DNA of 64,000 bases from Diadema setosum. Lineage: Eukaryota > Echinodermata > Echinoidea > Diadematoida > Diadematidae. Below the pieces are notes generated by a model, which was not told the DNA's origin, did no database searches, and worked only from the letters and a program-made list of their open reading frames with translations. The stretch spans positions 17,579,649 through 17,643,648 of the forward strand of contig NC_092700.1 in assembly GCF_964275005.1 (NCBI RefSeq), written 5' to 3'. Position numbers and translations under genes: made by a program. Positions 61,648-64,000 of the stretch are shown piece after piece (the first letter of the stretch is position 1; each line of letters opens with the position of its first letter).

Positions 61648-62763
61648 TGTAGGTATTATGGTGCGGGCCTATGATGAAATACCTAACTAAATTATTACTC
61701 ACCGAGTGGCTAACGGGACTTGGAGCTGAAGGCACCACCAGCAGGAATGGTAGGCGACCGTATCAGTAGTGGAATGCACTAGGGCACCAGAAAAGGTGTA
61801 AAGTGTCCTTGTAGGTTGTATTGCACTTCCCGAAATAATATGGACTAACTCCGAATGCACTAAGGGTGTCCGAAGACGACAGTGTCCCATAGAAATATGT
61901 ACAAAATATCCAGCGGCAGCGTGGAGTATCCTCCGAGTGCCGCGGCTAGCACAAGCGAGGGTAAAGTCGATCCACAGCTGGAGCGCTGGATAGAAGAACT
62001 GCACGGTCCCTAGCTGGTTGTGGTAGAGTCTGCACACCACAGACCACGCGCTAGCAGGACAGAAACAGCGATGTGATGGGACGCAGCTCGTGTTGAATGC
62101 AGCGATGTAACGAGGCGCCGATCGCGTTGAATGCAGCGATGTAACGAGGTGCCGGTCGCGTTGAATGTAGCGATGTTAAGATCCCCAGGTTGGAGTGTAG
62201 CCTGAAGAAAGGGCGAGTCGCGACGAAAAGTAGCGAATGCCGCGAAGTACGAAATCCGGGAAAGTGTAATAATCCGTATTGTATGATCCGTATGAAATGC
62301 CAGTCCACGGCGCGAGGTATCGTCAGCGCGAGAAGACGTGGGAAGTACGGACGTAGTATGCGGACGTGAGTGACTCCAACGATTAGGACGCGCTCTCGGG
62401 ATGAAAGCTAATCGTGAAGTGAGGAAGCGTGGAAAATGAAACAGCGTGGTCGGAGAAAACATGTCACGGACAGGAGCTTTGAGAGTGGTAATTGGCTGAT
62501 GAGAATGCACAGCTCGCCACTAATTGGTAGGTTGTTTCCGTGACACCAAAACAAGATGTGTGTTTATGAAAATCCGACTACTGTTGGAATGTGAAATACG
62601 CGTACCTCGGCACGATGACAAAAGCGAAGAATGTAGTGCGCACCTGTCGTGTGTCGGCGCACAAAGAAAGTTCGCGTGGATGTTGACAGAATGCTGGGTT
62701 GTCAGACAGCATAATTGACAGCAGGCAGACAGTAAAAATACCGAGATATTGGAAACCGCTACA
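61648..62763 (-). repeat. 3' LTR (1,116 bp)
   Basis: Bounded by TGTAG..CTACA short inverted ends. A purine-rich tract (GGAAGGGGGCTAAA on the minus strand, 62764-62777) lies just before its start. Its outer end (tgtaggtattatgg at 61648) matches the LTR piece at 63943. The conceptual frames at 61699-62510 lie inside this LTR and are not genes. Confidence 0.7.
62082..62180. repeat. 34-bp tandem repeat inside the LTR
   Basis: About 2.6 copies of a unit beginning gcgttgaatgcagcgatgta. It lies within the LTR and may be a regulatory repeat of the element. Confidence 0.8.
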
Positions 62764-62865
62764 TTTAGCCCCCTTCCAGATCGCTAGTGTAGGAGAAGTC
62801 AATGGAGTGAAGACTAAAAACAAGCGATCGATACGAAAAGGGAAACCAAGTAGAGGCTGAAAATA

Positions 62866-63864
62866 TCAGGTATCAAAATACATGTATTGAACGTAATGGG
62901 CTGGCCAGTGTACATGCTTACCGCCAGTGCGTGTCGTTCGTGTTGGCTGCTGGAGTGGTGTTGACTGCCGCAGTGTCGTCTGCTGCGGTTGTGTAGGCTG
63001 CTGCAGTGTCGTCTGCTGCGGTTGTGTAGGTTGCTGCCGCGGTATGGTGAGAGGGACGCTCGGTGTGCTCGCTGTGCTCCTGGCAGGGACAGGCGTAGGC
63101 TGTTGCCGCGATGTGGTGAGCGGAATGCTCGTCGTGGTTGTCTCCCTTTTGGCGTTGATCTCCAGAGTGAGATGCTTGGGATCACGCGTGGAGTTGTGTG
63201 GACGAGCGGGAGCGTGGGATGTGGTGTTCCGCTTGCGTTTGCGTCGAAGATTGCGACGCGGGCCAAAGTCGGGCGTGAACGAACGCTCTCCGAGAGTGGT
63301 GACGGGGGGCTTCACCGCCTGTGAGTGCGGTGCAGGCGGGGGCTTCGTCTTGTTGGGGGGTGAAGGAGGGAGGGCGCTGACTTCAGCTCCGGTGACGGTC
63401 GAGGAGTGTGTGCCGTAGTCGACAGCCCGGTGTTGTCGATCCGAAGTGGGAGATCGGCGACCAGTTGTGTCGCTGCCAGAGGGGCTCGTTGCCGCTGAAG
63501 TCTGGCTGGGCTGTTTCCCTGATGCGTTGGAAGTGACTGGTCTCTTTCGCCGCGAGCAGGGTGAGCAGCACTGCCGGGCGGCGTCACCAAACTTCCAATG
63601 GAAGTAGCACTCACTGCCAGCGTGTCGGATTTCGGAAGGAGTTCGCTTCCGCGGCGAGCTGCGCGGCCCGCCTCCATGGCCGCGGTTGCCGCCTCTGGAC
63701 CGCTGACGAGGACGAGGACGGTATTTCCGTTGCGAACGGCGTGATGTTCGCTGAGACCGTCGTTCGTCCATGCGTGCTACCAGTATGAACAGCTGCTCTG
63801 TTAGCAGCAGGACCTGCGCCGTGAGGTTCGCTATGACGTCCGCCGGAGGGCTGGTGGTAGCCAT
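62866..63864 (-). CDS. gag-like ORF of the LTR element
   Basis: A frame of 332 codons starting ~78 bases inside the primer-binding site. After an Arg-rich region comes a Cys/His cluster (CYFHWKFGDAARQC, residues 86-99), resembling the C-terminal part of gypsy-type Gag proteins. A long Pro/Gln/Thr-rich tail with short repeats (QQPTQPQQTT) follows. Treated as part of a retroelement fossil. Confidence 0.6.
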   Translation of the reverse strand: MATTSPPADVIANLTAQVLLLTEQLFILVARMDERRSQRTSRRSQRKYRPRPRQRSRGGNRGHGGGPRSSPRKRTPSEIRHAGSECYFHWKFGDAARQCCSPCSRRKRPVTSNASGKQPSQTSAATSPSGSDTTGRRSPTSDRQHRAVDYGTHSSTVTGAEVSALPPSPPNKTKPPPAPHSQAVKPPVTTLGERSFTPDFGPRRNLRRKRKRNTTSHAPARPHNSTRDPKHLTLEINAKRETTTTSIPLTTSRQQPTPVPARSTASTPSVPLTIPRQQPTQPQQTTLQQPTQPQQTTLRQSTPLQQPTRTTRTGGKHVHWPAHYVQYMYFDT

Positions 63865-63921
63865 TGTATTCGTCGAAGTGAAGGGTGAGGACGTAGAATG
63901 GGACGTGAAGTTGGCCCTATA

Positions 63922-63942
63922 CGATCACGTCGGGGTCACCAA
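63922..63942 (-). other. Primer-binding site of the LTR element
   Basis: TGGTGACCCCGACGTGATCG on the minus strand lies immediately inside the 5' LTR, in the form used by many Ty3/gypsy elements for tRNA priming. Confidence 0.65.
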
Positions 63943-64000
63943 TGTAGGTATTATGGTATGGGCCTATAATGTAATACCTAACAACTCACCGAATGGCGAA
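63943..64000 (-). repeat. 5' LTR, inner end only
   Basis: Matches the 61648 end of the 3' LTR (tgtaggtattatggt.., ..aatacctaac.., ..actcaccga..) with several differences. The remainder lies beyond the window. Confidence 0.75.

Larger units (their letters stand above)
61648..64000 (-). mobile_element. LTR retrotransposon fossil (Ty3/gypsy-like), runs past the window end
   Basis: On the minus strand the order is: end of the 5' LTR (63943-64000, continuing outside), primer-binding site, gag-like frame, polypurine tract and 3' LTR (61648-62763). The internal part is only ~1.18 kb and shows no pol region, so the copy looks broken or is a non-autonomous derivative. The ~57 bp of LTR that can be compared differ at about one base in ten, suggesting moderate age. 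The family call rests on the primer-binding site and the Cys/His cluster in the gag-like frame. Confidence 0.75.

Noticed and set aside
61227-61652. 141-codon plus-strand frame
   Set aside because: Composition resembles a degenerate repeat ('ggtttccggtcccatggcc', 'gtggcccgaatgtcccacc'); no splice context or recognisable domain.
62010-62510. 166-codon minus-strand frame
   Set aside because: Lies inside the 3' LTR and includes the 34-bp tandem repeat; not a gene.
62927-63418. Plus-strand frames rich in Cys/Val/Gly opposite the gag-like ORF
   Set aside because: Antisense shadow of the Pro/Gln/Thr-rich repeats of the gag-like frame.

Overview
The window is eukaryotic and dominated by repeats. 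It probably comes from a marine invertebrate, most plausibly an echinoderm such as a sea urchin. That guess rests on the repeat style (many TA- and TTAA-flanked MITEs, 'ttcgttattccgaa' elements, frequent 'acatgta' motifs, foldback architecture), not on any diagnostic gene, so it is an inference. Genes are sparse: two phase-compatible minus-strand exons of one gene, a candidate plus-strand ORF split by a transposon, and a gag-like ORF in a broken LTR element. No tRNA, rRNA or CRISPR was seen.

Layout. 1-1640: a 23-bp minisatellite interrupted by a pogo-like MITE at a TA. 2430-2820: a hairpin MITE. 3.0-4.25 kb: a ~323-bp GC-rich tandem repeat abutting an 11.5-copy, almost identical 325-bp array (4252-8006). 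That 325-bp unit is the 3' end of a minus-strand coding exon (7722-8359), which has a PD-(D/E)XK-nuclease-like motif. The next exon upstream is at 10770-11034. 11.3-14.2 kb: two inverted-repeat DNA transposons. 14.5-15.5 kb: an ORF split by a non-autonomous hAT element with a perfect 8-bp target duplication. 15.4-18.1 kb: degenerate tandem repeats and a second 23-bp minisatellite locus, again hit by a pogo-like MITE at the same TA of its unit, with an inverted arm next to it.

19,045-52,996 is one satellite array of about 159 monomers of ~213-215 bp. It shows clear multi-scale higher-order repeats: 6+5 = 11-mer (~2,356 bp), then a ~21-mer (~4,460 bp), a 25-mer (~5,306 bp) and a 15-mer (~3,198 bp). 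This organisation recalls centromeric alpha satellite. The array begins right after a promoter-like segment. It ends exactly at the tip of a ~5.1-kb foldback transposon (52,997-58,134), whose inverted arms carry an outer domain of 15-bp-core tandem repeats and an inner domain of ~330-bp units. The inner units are homologous to the 3.0-4.25 kb array. Inside the left arm is an element with 'ttcgttattccgaa' ends, which in turn holds a piggyBac-like MITE with perfect TTAA duplications.

58.3-61.6 kb is AT-rich sequence with microsatellites and little else. 61,648 to the window end is a minus-strand LTR retrotransposon fossil with a whole 3' LTR, a gag-like ORF, a primer-binding site and the beginning of the 5' LTR, which runs off the window.

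The strongest candidates for something undescribed are the satellite with its changing higher-order period, the foldback element sitting precisely at its edge, and the tandem amplification of a nuclease-like exon's 3' end.
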